Origin: Mangrovicoccus sp049603835
Lineage (GTDB): Bacteria > Pseudomonadota > Alphaproteobacteria > Rhodobacterales > Rhodobacteraceae
NCBI GenBank assembly: GCA_049603835.1
Contig: JBMYSZ010000011.1
Span: forward strand, 1-64,000
Reading direction: 5' to 3'
Length of the DNA: 64,000 bases
The notes beneath the pieces were generated by a model, which did not search any database, had not been told where the DNA came from, and was given only the letters and a program-made list of their open reading frames with translations. The translations under genes were made by a program, and so were the position numbers. Positions 27,058 through 35,687 of the stretch are shown one piece after another. How positions within the stretch are numbered: the stretch's first letter is position 1; every line of letters starts with the position of its first letter.

Positions 27058-27311
27058 CTAATCGTTGGATTAACGAATGAGCCCCTCTTAAGTAATTGGT
27101 ATTTGGCCTTAATCTGGCCGAACGAGCAACGCTTAAATACTTTCGTGATTGTTAATATCAGTGCAAGAATGATAAATTTCCTTGTGAAGAGATGCCTTTA
27201 AAATGCCCAAGAAAAGCCACATATCGCGTACATCATAAGGATTAATTTACTTCTCTTCCCCTAAACCTAGCCCAGGTGTCCGAACACAAGGCCCCATAGT
27301 TAGGTTGAGTA
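27058..27311. other. Intergenic region before the stressosome operon
   Basis: About 250 AT-rich bases without a coding frame, expected to hold the promoter of the stressosome operon. It contains a short inverted repeat TCGTT-GGATT-AACGA at 27061-27075 and a repeated TGGCC either side of TTAATC near 27104-27119. I cannot assign a promoter or regulator from these. Confidence 0.5.
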
Positions 27312-28220
27312 ATGAAAAAGATTATCGCATCAACGGTAAGCCAAAGTTATGAGAGCGGATCAGCTGACAATAATTTCATGGGCTGGTTTGAAATTTCAGA
27401 TGCGGATCGTCAAAATTCCTCACAACTTGCACCTTATGCAGATGATGTCGCCGAAGATATTATCGAGTCATTTTACGAGCATATCCTTGCATTTCCCGAT
27501 GCTGCGCAGCATTTTAGTTCTGAAGATCAAATTGCCAGGGTTAAGAAAAGCCAGCTTCGATATTTCCGAGAATTGGTAAATGCCGAGATAGACGAAAATT
27601 ATATTCGGGAACGTCGGCGGATCGGTGAAATTCACGAGCGGGCCGGCATCAGTCCAACTCTATATATCGGTGCCTTCGCTTATTATCTGCATCGTCTTGG
27701 TCACATCGTTCTAGAGCGCATGGAAGATGATCCCAAAAGGGCAGTAGAACTGTTTTTGTCTCTCGTCAAAATCGCACATTTCGATATGTCGCAAGCATTG
27801 GAAACTTTTGTGGAATCCCGCGAAGCGACGATTGAGCAACGTGAGAGAGAAATTAGTGAGCTCCCTACTCCGGTCTTAAAGCTGCGCGAAGGGTTATTGC
27901 TCATTCCGGTGGTCGGTACTTTGGACAGTTACCGCGCCCGGACTTTGACGGTTCAATTGTTAGAGGGAATCCGCGATTATCGCGCCCGCGCGGTGGTTTT
28001 GGATATTACCGGGGTCGCGGCGGTCGATAGTGCCGTAGCAAACCATCTCATCCAAACAATGTCAGCAGCTGGTTTGATGGGGGCAAGTTCAGTTCTGACC
28101 GGCCTATCGGCAGAGGTTGCTCAGGCACTGGTGAAAATTGGTGTGTCCGGCGAAGCCCTGCGAACTGCAGGGGATTTGCAGCATGGCATTGAAATGGCGG
28201 AAAAATCTTTAGAGAGTTAA
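27312..28220 (+). CDS. rsbR: RsbR-like stressosome sensor: globin domain plus STAS domain
   Basis: A 302-residue stressosome scaffold and sensor. Residues about 25-170 form a sensor-globin domain with the family patterns YFRELVNAEIDENYI and RRRIGEIHERAGISPTLYIGA; His108 lies at the place of the heme-binding proximal histidine. A short acidic linker leads to a STAS domain (about 185-300). In it VLDITGVAAVDS puts Ser240 where RsbR of Bacillus has its first phosphorylated Thr, while Ala272 (AEVAQALVKIG) replaces the second. Such proteins assemble with RsbS and bind the kinase RsbT until stress. It opens a seven-gene operon. Retained His108 suggests a gas or redox signal, but heme binding is an inference. 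Confidence 0.88.
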   Translation: MKKIIASTVSQSYESGSADNNFMGWFEISDADRQNSSQLAPYADDVAEDIIESFYEHILAFPDAAQHFSSEDQIARVKKSQLRYFRELVNAEIDENYIRERRRIGEIHERAGISPTLYIGAFAYYLHRLGHIVLERMEDDPKRAVELFLSLVKIAHFDMSQALETFVESREATIEQREREISELPTPVLKLREGLLLIPVVGTLDSYRARTLTVQLLEGIRDYRARAVVLDITGVAAVDSAVANHLIQTMSAAGLMGASSVLTGLSAEVAQALVKIGVSGEALRTAGDLQHGIEMAEKSLES

Positions 28221-28224
28221 TTGC

Positions 28225-28584
28225 ATGCCTGTAGAAATCCCCATTTTGAAAATGGGGGCGACCTTGATTGCTTCTATCCAAGAGGAGCTGTCTGACAACG
28301 ATATTTTGGATCTTCAAAACCGGATCTTGAATATGGTTATCAAGACGCGATCCCAGGGCGTTGTAATCGATGTGAGCGCCCTGCAAGTCCTTGATAGTTT
28401 TGGAACACGAACTCTGATTGATATTTCTTCCGCGGTTAAATTACGCGGTGCTCGCATGGTGATTGTCGGAATTCAGCCGGAAGTCGCCCTGTCCATGGTG
28501 CTACTGGGCCTGACTTTGGAGGGTGTCCCAACCGCATGCGATTTGGAAGCTGGCACACAACTGCTTGATAGGCTTTTGAAGTAA
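28225..28584 (+). CDS. rsbS: RsbS-like STAS-domain stressosome protein
   Basis: A 119-residue single STAS domain, the usual size of RsbS. The phosphorylation segment reads VVIDVSALQVLDSFGTRTLI, with Ser58 at the expected position, and the second strand-loop VIVGIQPEVALSMVLLGL is typical. In known stressosomes RsbS forms the core with RsbR and holds RsbT; phosphorylation by RsbT releases the kinase. The start lies four bases after the rsbR stop, and its stop overlaps the next start by one base (TAATG), so translation is coupled. Confidence 0.9.
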   Translation: MPVEIPILKMGATLIASIQEELSDNDILDLQNRILNMVIKTRSQGVVIDVSALQVLDSFGTRTLIDISSAVKLRGARMVIVGIQPEVALSMVLLGLTLEGVPTACDLEAGTQLLDRLLK

Positions 28585-29000
28585 TGGAAGCCGGCGCTAA
28601 ATATACGCGCTCTATGGATATTCGGCGTGATGGCGATATTGTTGCAGCCCGGCAGATGGGGCGTCATCTCGCTGAAGAACTTGGTTTTTCCCGCTCGGAT
28701 CAAGCTTTGATCGCAACAGCTATTTCGGAATTGACCCGAAATATCATCAGCTATGCTGATCAGGGCAAATTTGAAATTGCCGAAATTAGCCTTGGTCGAA
28801 AAAACGGGATTTGCATTATCGTTGAGGATAACGGCCCTGGTATCGCAGATCTGGAGCTTGCCCTGACAGATGGCTACTCCACAGGCGCCAGCCTCGGGCT
28901 TGGTCTTCCCGGAACCAAAAGGATCATGGATGACTTTGAAATCAGATCGGAAATTGGCGAAGGTGTACATATCCGGGCGGTCAAATGGATTTATTCGTAG
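28584..29000 (+). CDS. rsbT: RsbT-like switch serine/threonine kinase
   Basis: A 138-residue GHKL-type kinase. The ATP-binding boxes are all visible: N box ISELTRNI (47-54), G1 DNGPGI (82-87) and G2 GLGLPGTKR (105-113). RsbT phosphorylates RsbS and RsbR in the stressosome, then leaves to activate a partner through that partner's RsbU-N domain. Here no RsbU phosphatase is present. The histidine kinase two genes downstream carries a domain of that type and is the likely target. The gene overlaps rsbS by one base and the next gene by 16. Confidence 0.9.
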   Translation: MEAGAKYTRSMDIRRDGDIVAARQMGRHLAEELGFSRSDQALIATAISELTRNIISYADQGKFEIAEISLGRKNGICIIVEDNGPGIADLELALTDGYSTGASLGLGLPGTKRIMDDFEIRSEIGEGVHIRAVKWIYS

Positions 29001-29629
29001 ACCATGGCCTAATGGAATGCGGTGGCGGTTGGGGCCATATTTCTTGGGCCGCAGCGCGAAAAGCTAAATATGCCGGCGGAGAATGTGGCGACGGCTATGT
29101 TCTTGTTAATTGGGGTGGAAATGTCTTGGTATTTCTAGCCGACGGCGCCGGATCTGGAAAAGAGGCTGCGGCACCTATGGGGGCATGCCTTCGCTGCGCT
29201 GCTGATCTTGCGGATAGAGAATTGCCGACAATTTTTGAAAACTGCCACCGTGAATTGATTGGCACGCGCGGTGCAGCACTGGCCGCTCTTTGTTTGGACC
29301 CAGAAAGAAGTTTATTAACCTGGGCGGCTATCGGAGATGTTGATGGAATAGTTGCGGCTGCTGAAAGTGCTGAGGATGTGGTTAAATACTCAATCGTTCG
29401 GCGTGGCGGCACATTAGGGATTTCCTATGCGAACCCCGTGGTCCAGAAAATTCATATTTCTCGGAATGACACAATAATTCTCGCGAGCGATGGGGTTTCG
29501 CGAAAATTCAGTCGCATCGTTCGTCCCAACCTAAATGCAGAAGACCTGGCCCGTTCGATTATTTCAAAATATGGCAATCAAAAGGATGACAGCTCCACCG
29601 TCGTGATAAAAATCGGAGCGAATAGATGA
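28985..29629 (+). CDS. rsbX: RsbX-like PP2C-type serine phosphatase
   Basis: A 214-residue phosphatase of the SpoIIE/PP2C class. It shows the first metal site as FLADGAGSGKEA (Asp53), RGAALAALCLD, the central SRNDTIILASDGVSRKF and the C-terminal metal motif KDDSSTVVIKI. RsbX-type enzymes remove phosphate from RsbS and RsbR and so reset the stressosome. Length and domain content agree: no sensory domain is attached. The start is inside the end of rsbT (16-base overlap), and the stop overlaps the next gene's start (ATGA), which supports tight co-expression. Confidence 0.85.
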   Translation: MDLFVDHGLMECGGGWGHISWAAARKAKYAGGECGDGYVLVNWGGNVLVFLADGAGSGKEAAAPMGACLRCAADLADRELPTIFENCHRELIGTRGAALAALCLDPERSLLTWAAIGDVDGIVAAAESAEDVVKYSIVRRGGTLGISYANPVVQKIHISRNDTIILASDGVSRKFSRIVRPNLNAEDLARSIISKYGNQKDDSSTVVIKIGANR

Positions 29630-30768
29630 GGGGGGCATATAATAATCTGGAGAAGCCAGATCTTAGAGCTTTATATCAAAAATCATCGAGTCTTTTTGCC
29701 CATTCTGGTGAAGAAGAAGATTTGATGACGGCCCATAATGTAGGCCGGAACATGCTGGAAAATGGGCTTGGTATCATTGATTTATATGAGTGCCATGCCG
29801 AGGCTTCACAAGAATATATCGCAGATAACTCCGAGGCAGCAAAGCGCCATGAGATATATTTCATGGAAGTTCTTTCGGTTTTTGAGATGGCCCAGAAAGG
29901 CTATAGATTGTCGATTTCAACATTGAAATCAGAAATCGAAGAGCGCCGTCGTGTTGAAGAAGACTTAAGGCAGGCAACTTATGCGCTCGCGCGCCAGCGA
30001 GATTTATTGGAAGGAGAGGTGGCAAAACGCACAGCTCAAATCCGGAAAACCATAGATAAATTACATCACGCGAATGAGCAGTTACAGCAGATCAATAAAG
30101 AGCAAGGTGAATTTACTTATGCGATTTCCCATGATTTGAAAGCGCCGACAAACACGATTGGCATGTTACTTGAAGTCCTTCTTGAAGATTTTGCCGAAGA
30201 AATACCTGCCGGTGCTATGGAGCTACTTAAGCGTCAACAAGATGTGGTCTCCCGTATGGTTTCTTTAATTGATGATGTTTTGAAGTACTCTATCAGTGTT
30301 GAAACCGCGTTGGAGCCTGAAGAGGTACATTTAAACGAAGTTTTCGAAGAGGTCCTGCGTGATTTGCAGTGTCAAATTGTGGATGCCGGCTCGCAGATTG
30401 ATGTGCCTAAATTGCCGCTTGTTATAGGCTGTAGAACGCAGTTACGCATTATGTTTCAAAATCTTATCAGCAATGCTATCAAATTTCGCTTCCCTGGAAG
30501 GCCATCCCATGTTCAAATCAAATCGAAACATTTGGACGATGGCCAACTTAAAATCTCCGTTTGTGACAATGGTATTGGTATCCCGCAAAAGCATTGTGAT
30601 CGGATATTTGGGCTTTTTCAACGATTGCATGCGCATCATGAATATTCGGGTTCCGGTTTGGGGCTTGCGGTTTGTAAACGCATAGCGGCGCGACATGGGG
30701 GAGAGATAACAGTTCAGTCTGAACCAGATCAGGGATCGGAATTTTCAATTTGTTTGAAAAAAGGGTAG
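29626..30768 (+). CDS. Histidine kinase with N-terminal RsbU-N-like (RsbT-binding) domain
   Basis: A 380-residue soluble kinase. Residues about 12-90 (LYQKSSSLFAHSG, EEDLMTAHNVGRNMLENGLG, IIDLYECHAEA) resemble the N-terminal four-helix domain of RsbU, the part bound by RsbT. A coiled coil follows (about 95-160, RRRVEEDLRQ...). Next are a HisKA region with the phospho-accepting His169 in FTYAISHDLKAP and a catalytic domain with NLISNAIKF, DNGIGIP and GSGLGLAV. There is no membrane segment. The natural model is that free RsbT docks here and changes kinase activity. It overlaps rsbX by four bases and is followed four bases later by a response regulator. Kinase call firm; RsbU-N likeness judged by eye. 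Confidence 0.88.
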   Translation: MRGAYNNLEKPDLRALYQKSSSLFAHSGEEEDLMTAHNVGRNMLENGLGIIDLYECHAEASQEYIADNSEAAKRHEIYFMEVLSVFEMAQKGYRLSISTLKSEIEERRRVEEDLRQATYALARQRDLLEGEVAKRTAQIRKTIDKLHHANEQLQQINKEQGEFTYAISHDLKAPTNTIGMLLEVLLEDFAEEIPAGAMELLKRQQDVVSRMVSLIDDVLKYSISVETALEPEEVHLNEVFEEVLRDLQCQIVDAGSQIDVPKLPLVIGCRTQLRIMFQNLISNAIKFRFPGRPSHVQIKSKHLDDGQLKISVCDNGIGIPQKHCDRIFGLFQRLHAHHEYSGSGLGLAVCKRIAARHGGEITVQSEPDQGSEFSICLKKG

Positions 30769-30772
30769 CCAA

Positions 30773-31186
30773 ATGAAAAAATTTGCAAATGTAATGGTTA
30801 TCGACGACGAACAAGTTGATCAGCTGATGTTGCGGCGGGTTTTGGCAAAAACCGAATTAGCAGAAAATATAATTACCTTTACTTATGCCGAAGACGCATT
30901 GGGTTATTTGCGCGATCATTTAAGCTCAAAGCCCGATTTAATTTTTGTCGATATAAATATGCCTAGAATGTCGGGGATAGAGTTTTTAGAGGAAATGAAT
31001 GATGAAATTTCCTGCGATTATGACCCGCCGATTATAGTCCTGACCACTTCGGCCGCACCTCAGGATAGAGCGCGGGTGGAAGAGTTTCCGTCGGTCCGCG
31101 AATTTATGATCAAACCCCTTCGCATGGATACCTTAACTGAATTATCGAAGCGGCTGATGCATTCGCAGGTTTCGCCTCATGGCTAA
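30773..31186 (+). CDS. Single-domain response regulator
   Basis: A 137-residue receiver domain with no output domain. The acidic pocket is VIDDE (Asp11, Asp12), the phosphorylated Asp60 lies in FVDINMPRMSG, the switch Thr in IVLTTSA and the conserved lysine in FMIKPLR. Receivers of this size act by protein contact or as a phosphate shuttle. It lies between two histidine kinases in the same operon and overlaps the second by eight bases, so it may link or balance them. The final output of the stressosome pathway is therefore not visible in this operon. Confidence 0.92.
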   Translation: MKKFANVMVIDDEQVDQLMLRRVLAKTELAENIITFTYAEDALGYLRDHLSSKPDLIFVDINMPRMSGIEFLEEMNDEISCDYDPPIIVLTTSAAPQDRARVEEFPSVREFMIKPLRMDTLTELSKRLMHSQVSPHG

Positions 31187-31898
31187 GGATGAGCTTGGGG
31201 CATTCCAAGATCTAGATGAATTCCTGTATCGAATTACCCATGATCTCAAAGCCTCGTTTCGCGCGATGCGGGAAATCCCTCAATGGATTGTAGAGGATCT
31301 TGAAGACGCGTCGATTGAGCTTCCCGCAGATACAAAAGAGTCGATTGAGCTTTTGCAATCACATGCGCGCAAACTTGATAATATTATACAAGGGCTGTTG
31401 ATATATTCGCGTGTGTCCCGACAGTCTTTTGGGACCGGTGGTCAAATCGAAGTCGCGATCGAACGATCTCTTTCGTCGCTAGAGGGCCGTCAGCGACTTT
31501 CCCTAAAAACTCGCTTATGTCCTGAAACTCCGATGATGGATACATCATGCCTTCAAACGGTTTTGGAGATCCTGTTAAAGAATTCACTCCAAGCGACCAA
31601 AGCAGAATGTAAGGTGCTTATATGGAGCAGAGCAGTCGGGAAGTTCTGGGTGCTTGATATTCTTGATAATGGTCCCGGCATTCCCGAGAAGTTTCGCCAT
31701 AAAGTATTGAAGCCTATGGAAAAGGCATCAAATGAAGGTGCAAGCAGGGCTGGCATGGGGCTCGCAATCCTGGCAAGAATCCTCGCGCTACATAATGGGG
31801 AAATTGAAATCATGCCCCCACTTCGCAGAGGGGGTACATTGGTTAGGCTTCATCTGCCTTTAGAGGCTGAACTGCCCGGGTCCAAGACCACTCCCTGA
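31179..31898 (+). CDS. Short cytoplasmic histidine kinase, last gene of the stressosome operon
   Basis: A 239-residue kinase without any sensing or membrane segment. The phospho-accepting His21 sits in YRITHDLKASFR, followed by a dimerisation helix pair. The ATP-binding part has EILLKNSLQAT, DNGPGIP and RAGMGLAIL. It is about the minimum size of a working HisKA-HATPase unit, so its input must come from a partner, perhaps the upstream receiver. It ends the operon 31 bases before the convergent quinate-pathway gene. It could also work as a phosphatase of the receiver; the sequence does not decide. Confidence 0.88.
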   Translation: MAKDELGAFQDLDEFLYRITHDLKASFRAMREIPQWIVEDLEDASIELPADTKESIELLQSHARKLDNIIQGLLIYSRVSRQSFGTGGQIEVAIERSLSSLEGRQRLSLKTRLCPETPMMDTSCLQTVLEILLKNSLQATKAECKVLIWSRAVGKFWVLDILDNGPGIPEKFRHKVLKPMEKASNEGASRAGMGLAILARILALHNGEIEIMPPLRRGGTLVRLHLPLEAELPGSKTTP

Positions 31899-31929
31899 GA
31901 CTCCGACAAACTCTGGCCATCGTAAATGG

Positions 31930-33813
31930 TCATTTTGATTTCTCTATTTCCAAGTCGCGTTTTTGCGCAGCGATGCGGAAGGCCGCATTCGGAGCTCCGT
32001 ATCCACTATATTTCCCACGCCGCTCTAGGATTTCAAAAAATAGGCCTTCGCCGAAAGGTTTTGAAAAAATTTGGAAAAACTCTCCGTCTTCCGTTGCGTC
32101 ATATAAAATATTGTATTTCTTCATCCGTTCAATTTGCTCTGTCGGCAAACTGAACCGAGCACTGAGATCATCATAATAGTTCGGCGAGATGACAAGCGGC
32201 TCAAACCCAAGTTCCATTAGCTTTTGCGCGGTCGCAAAAATATCGTTTGTGGCCAAGGCTAGATGTTGCACAGAGGATCCAAAGCTATCGGACAAGAAAT
32301 GGCCGGCGAGTGTGCGGTTTGTTTCTGCACCATTCAAGGTAACGCGGAACGCTCCATTTTCGCTTTCAATGGCTTGGCTACGCACCAATCCGTCGGGGTC
32401 AATAACATCAACCATAGGAGCGCGATGCATTTCAAAAATAGTTGAGTAGAATAACGACCAGCTGAGCATTTCATCATAATCAGTGGTTTGCGCGATATGG
32501 TCCACATGACTCAAGCCAGCTTGCAACTGAGGGCTAGGGTCTAACGCCTTGAACTCCTTGGTCCAAACTTGCGCCAATTCCTCGCTTTCATCTAGGAAAT
32601 GCATGACACTTCCACCAGCGCCCCGGATCGCTGGGATGGCCAACTCTTCTTCGCCAATTGGTTGCGAAAAGGGTTGTGCATCCAGACCGATCGCTCGAGC
32701 TTGGGCTTTGTTGGCGTTGTCAACTTTCAGGCCAATATCGCAGACCGTCGTCCCGTGATTTTGAAAGGCCTCATTCGCAAATCCAGTGGTTTCAGCATTC
32801 ACGATTATACGGATATCGCCCTGCTGCCACAGGGTAACCTGTTTGGCGATGTGCTCGGCGGTCTTTGAAAAACCAATGCTTGCCAGAGCCTTATCAAGGC
32901 TGTCTCGTTTTTCCAAAGACGTGGCGAATTCCACGAAAGCGACGCCATGGGGTTGGGTACGATCCGGTAGAACTGGCAAATCCTGCTTCAAATCTGGTTC
33001 GACCCGGCGCACTTCATCCATCAAATTAATCAGAGACCGATGGCCATCCCGAGCTAGGCTTTCAGTATTGCCCCCCCGAAACTGATCATTGAAAATTTCT
33101 AGGCTGATCGGACCAGAATAACCGGTGGCGCAAATCGCGCGCATGAAATCAATCACCGGAAGATCGCCTTCGCCAGGCATGTTACGATAATGACGCGACC
33201 AATATAGCAGATCCATATCGATCAAAGGCGCATCGGCTAGCTGCACGAAAAAGATCTTGTCCCCTTGAATTGAGCGAATAGTCTCGGGATCAATTTTGCG
33301 GCTAAGCGTATGAAAGCTATCCAAAATTAGCCCAACATTGGGGTGGTTTGCGCGGCGCACGACTTCCCAGGCATCGCGGTGATCCCAAAAATGACGGCCC
33401 CAAGCCAGGGCCTCAAAACCCAGGCGGATACCACGTTTCGCAGCGCGTTCGCCCAGTTCGCAGAAATCATCCGCCGCACGGTCAATGCCACCCAGAGCCT
33501 TGGGATGGCAAGAGGAGCAAATCAACACCAGATCCGTCCCCAATTCTTGCATCAAATCGAATTTTCGCTCGGCGCGATCAAAGGCTTGGCCACGATAGGG
33601 CTCTGGCAGTGTTTCAAAATCGCGGAAAGGTTGGAAAAGCGGAATTTCCAAACCGTGGTCGCGGATCATTTGCCCGACTTCGCGGGCGCTCATATCTTGC
33701 GCGATGAAATCCTGTTCGAAGATTTCGATCCCATCAAACCCAGCTTTGGCAATAGCCTTCAGTTTTCGCTTCAAGTCGCCGGAAATCGATACGGTCGCGA
33801 TAGCTGTTTTCAT
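31930..33813 (-). CDS. quiC: 3-dehydroshikimate dehydratase (QuiC type, TIM barrel fused to HPPD-like domain)
   Basis: A 627-residue two-domain enzyme that converts 3-dehydroshikimate to protocatechuate, the entry to the beta-ketoadipate pathway. Residues 1-275 form a sugar-isomerase-type TIM barrel with metal-site segments GFEALAWG, LILDSFH, QLADAP and SLEIFND. The C-terminal half resembles 4-hydroxyphenylpyruvate dioxygenase and keeps a metal-binding triad pattern (SHVDHIA, VQHLALA, FFEILERRG). This fusion and length are typical of the pseudomonad QuiC1 type. The dehydrogenase supplying its substrate lies 14 bases upstream in the same direction, and a TetR regulator follows. The role of the second domain is uncertain in the family. 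Confidence 0.88.
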   Translation of the reverse strand: MKTAIATVSISGDLKRKLKAIAKAGFDGIEIFEQDFIAQDMSAREVGQMIRDHGLEIPLFQPFRDFETLPEPYRGQAFDRAERKFDLMQELGTDLVLICSSCHPKALGGIDRAADDFCELGERAAKRGIRLGFEALAWGRHFWDHRDAWEVVRRANHPNVGLILDSFHTLSRKIDPETIRSIQGDKIFFVQLADAPLIDMDLLYWSRHYRNMPGEGDLPVIDFMRAICATGYSGPISLEIFNDQFRGGNTESLARDGHRSLINLMDEVRRVEPDLKQDLPVLPDRTQPHGVAFVEFATSLEKRDSLDKALASIGFSKTAEHIAKQVTLWQQGDIRIIVNAETTGFANEAFQNHGTTVCDIGLKVDNANKAQARAIGLDAQPFSQPIGEEELAIPAIRGAGGSVMHFLDESEELAQVWTKEFKALDPSPQLQAGLSHVDHIAQTTDYDEMLSWSLFYSTIFEMHRAPMVDVIDPDGLVRSQAIESENGAFRVTLNGAETNRTLAGHFLSDSFGSSVQHLALATNDIFATAQKLMELGFEPLVISPNYYDDLSARFSLPTEQIERMKKYNILYDATEDGEFFQIFSKPFGEGLFFEILERRGKYSGYGAPNAAFRIAAQKRDLEIEKSK

Positions 33814-33827
33814 GGGACTGTCTCCGA

Positions 33828-34703
33828 TTATTGGGCGCCGAGCGCTTTGAAGGTCGCGCTCATCGCGTTGGCATCTGCTTTTTGCCCTGTGAAATGCTCA
33901 AAAGCCCTAACCGCTTGATAGACGGCCATGCCCGAGCCCGGCAAAATACGGCAGCCTTTAGAACGCGCTTCGGCCAAAAACTGGGTCTCCAAAGGAAAAT
34001 ATACAATATCAGACGCCCAGAGATCCGCCGCCCATAGTTCAGCAGGGAATGCAGAGCCCGGAAGTTTAGCCATGCCCATAGGGGTGCAATTCACGACACC
34101 ATTGATGCCCTCGGCCACCGCGTCGTTAACCGATGCGTAAACCTTTGTTTCCAAATTTGGACGATTTTTTTTCAAAAGATCCGCTAATTCTTGTGCTCTG
34201 TTCTGGTCCATATCCACCAGGGCCAGGAACTGCACATCATTATCCGCCAGCCCATGCGCGACCGCGACACCGGCGCCGCCAGTGCCAATTTGTAGAACGC
34301 GGCTGCGCGGCACTGCCTTCATCCCCTGACGGAAGGCTTCGGAATATCCCGAATGATCAGTGTTATAGCCGATGCGGCGACCGTTCCGAAATACAACTGT
34401 ATTCACCGCGCCCACCGCTTTGGCATTTTCATCCAACTCGTCAAGCAGCGCGATCACCTCCACCTTAAAGGGAAAAGTGATATTGCATCCGGCAAAGCCC
34501 ATAAGTTCGGCGGACTCCAGGATCTGAGCCAAGCTGGTGCCCTCGGGCATCTTGTCGACATCTAATATTTTGTAAATGCATCTAAGATTTTGTCGGTCTG
34601 CTTCGGCTTCGTGCAAAGCGGGAGTGCGTGATTTTTCAATCCCACGGCCAATCAATCCCAAGAGAAATGTGGTGCAGCTTAGGTCATTGGAAGTCTGGTT
34701 CAT
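33828..34703 (-). CDS. Quinate/shikimate dehydrogenase (AroE/QsuD-like)
   Basis: A 291-residue NAD(P)-dependent dehydrogenase interconverting shikimate or quinate with their 3-dehydro forms. The substrate lobe has EKSRTPALHEAEA, with S-x-T where the biosynthetic AroE usually has S-x-S, a change seen in quinate-using relatives. Catalytic Lys80 is in NITFPFK and Asp116 in NTDHSG. The nucleotide loop is GTGGAG (140-145). Its place directly before 3-dehydroshikimate dehydratase suggests catabolism rather than aromatic amino-acid synthesis. I infer a QsuD-like enzyme; cofactor preference is not certain. Confidence 0.85.
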   Translation of the reverse strand: MNQTSNDLSCTTFLLGLIGRGIEKSRTPALHEAEADRQNLRCIYKILDVDKMPEGTSLAQILESAELMGFAGCNITFPFKVEVIALLDELDENAKAVGAVNTVVFRNGRRIGYNTDHSGYSEAFRQGMKAVPRSRVLQIGTGGAGVAVAHGLADNDVQFLALVDMDQNRAQELADLLKKNRPNLETKVYASVNDAVAEGINGVVNCTPMGMAKLPGSAFPAELWAADLWASDIVYFPLETQFLAEARSKGCRILPGSGMAVYQAVRAFEHFTGQKADANAMSATFKALGAQ

Positions 34704-34849
34704 CTAACATTTTCTCTGAGTGTTCGGAGGCGGTTGGATAATGTGCCAGTAATGTACCTTCTGGTTAAATAAATTCAAGAGCTTTGTACTGCGCGGTTAA
34801 AAGATGGGTAAGTTCATTTATTTCAATAGGTTGGAAAAAACATTACTCC

Positions 34850-35503
34850 TTAGGCACTGACCATACGCAAAAACTGGTCAGCCAAACGGTCGCGCAAAAT
34901 GTCCTGGGCGGTCTCCGAAAAAAGTTCGTCCCCAAAAATGCCTGAAAATGTGGCGCGGTTGGACATATTGAAAAAGCTAACCGCGCTGAGCTGCCAATGA
35001 AGCTCTAACGGCACTAAGTCGCTACGAAGGCAGCCATTTTCTGCGCCGCGGCGACAGATCTCAGTTAGTACATCGATGATGGGCCGGTTGAGCTCACGGA
35101 TCCGATCGGAGGATGCCAAAACCTGTCCGCCACGGATATTTTCGATCATAATCAATCGGATAAATGCTTCATTGCGGCGATGGTGATCAAAGGTGAAGAG
35201 GAATAGCTTCCGCAGTGCAGCAACTGGCGATAGGCCGGCCAAATCCAGATCTGTTTCTTGCAGGCGAATTTCGCAATAGGCCTCTTCAAGGACGGCGCGC
35301 CACAGTCCCTCTTTGTCGCCAAAATAGTAGTAAATCATACGCTTAGAGGTTTCAGTCAGCTGAGCAATACGGTCCACCCGCCCGCCATTGAACCCGTGCT
35401 TGGCGAATTCTTCGGTTGCGGCTCGCAAAATATCCTGGCGGACTTTTTCCGGGTCGCGTTTCCATCCGCCGCGTCGAGTCGGTGTCTTTTCTGTGTCGCT
35501 CAA
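34850..35503 (-). CDS. TetR-family transcriptional regulator
   Basis: A 217-residue repressor-type protein. The N-terminal helix-turn-helix reads ILRAATEEFAKHGFNGGRVDRIAQ and TSKRMIYYYFGDKEGLW, a clear TetR signature; the rest is the ligand and dimer domain. I place the start at TTG 35503 because AAGGGGAG stands just upstream and relatives begin close to this RRGGWKRDPEK segment. ATG 35539 is an alternative in the same frame, adding 12 residues. It is encoded upstream of, and in line with, the quinate/shikimate genes, so it probably controls them in response to a pathway compound. The 35504-35687 gap also holds the divergent promoter of the ammonium transporter-chemoreceptor gene. Confidence 0.88.
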   Translation of the reverse strand: MSDTEKTPTRRGGWKRDPEKVRQDILRAATEEFAKHGFNGGRVDRIAQLTETSKRMIYYYFGDKEGLWRAVLEEAYCEIRLQETDLDLAGLSPVAALRKLFLFTFDHHRRNEAFIRLIMIENIRGGQVLASSDRIRELNRPIIDVLTEICRRGAENGCLRSDLVPLELHWQLSAVSFFNMSNRATFSGIFGDELFSETAQDILRDRLADQFLRMVSA

Positions 35504-35687
35504 TGATCCGCATCTCCCCTTAATGGGCTTATAAAGCATTCCCACCGGAGAGGTTCAAATCAGGAAACTAGAAATTTGTGCATAGGGTCACTGCTGCGAC
35601 AAAATTGATTTCGCATTTCCGAATGGGTTAGCACTTTTTCAAATACCTTTGGTTACCTCGGTCCTACGGCTTACCTAGGGGATGTGT

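Noticed and set aside
34850..35545. GTG start at 35545 for the TetR gene
   Set aside because: The upstream residues are not typical, and a good ribosome-binding site stands before TTG 35503; ATG 35539 remains possible.
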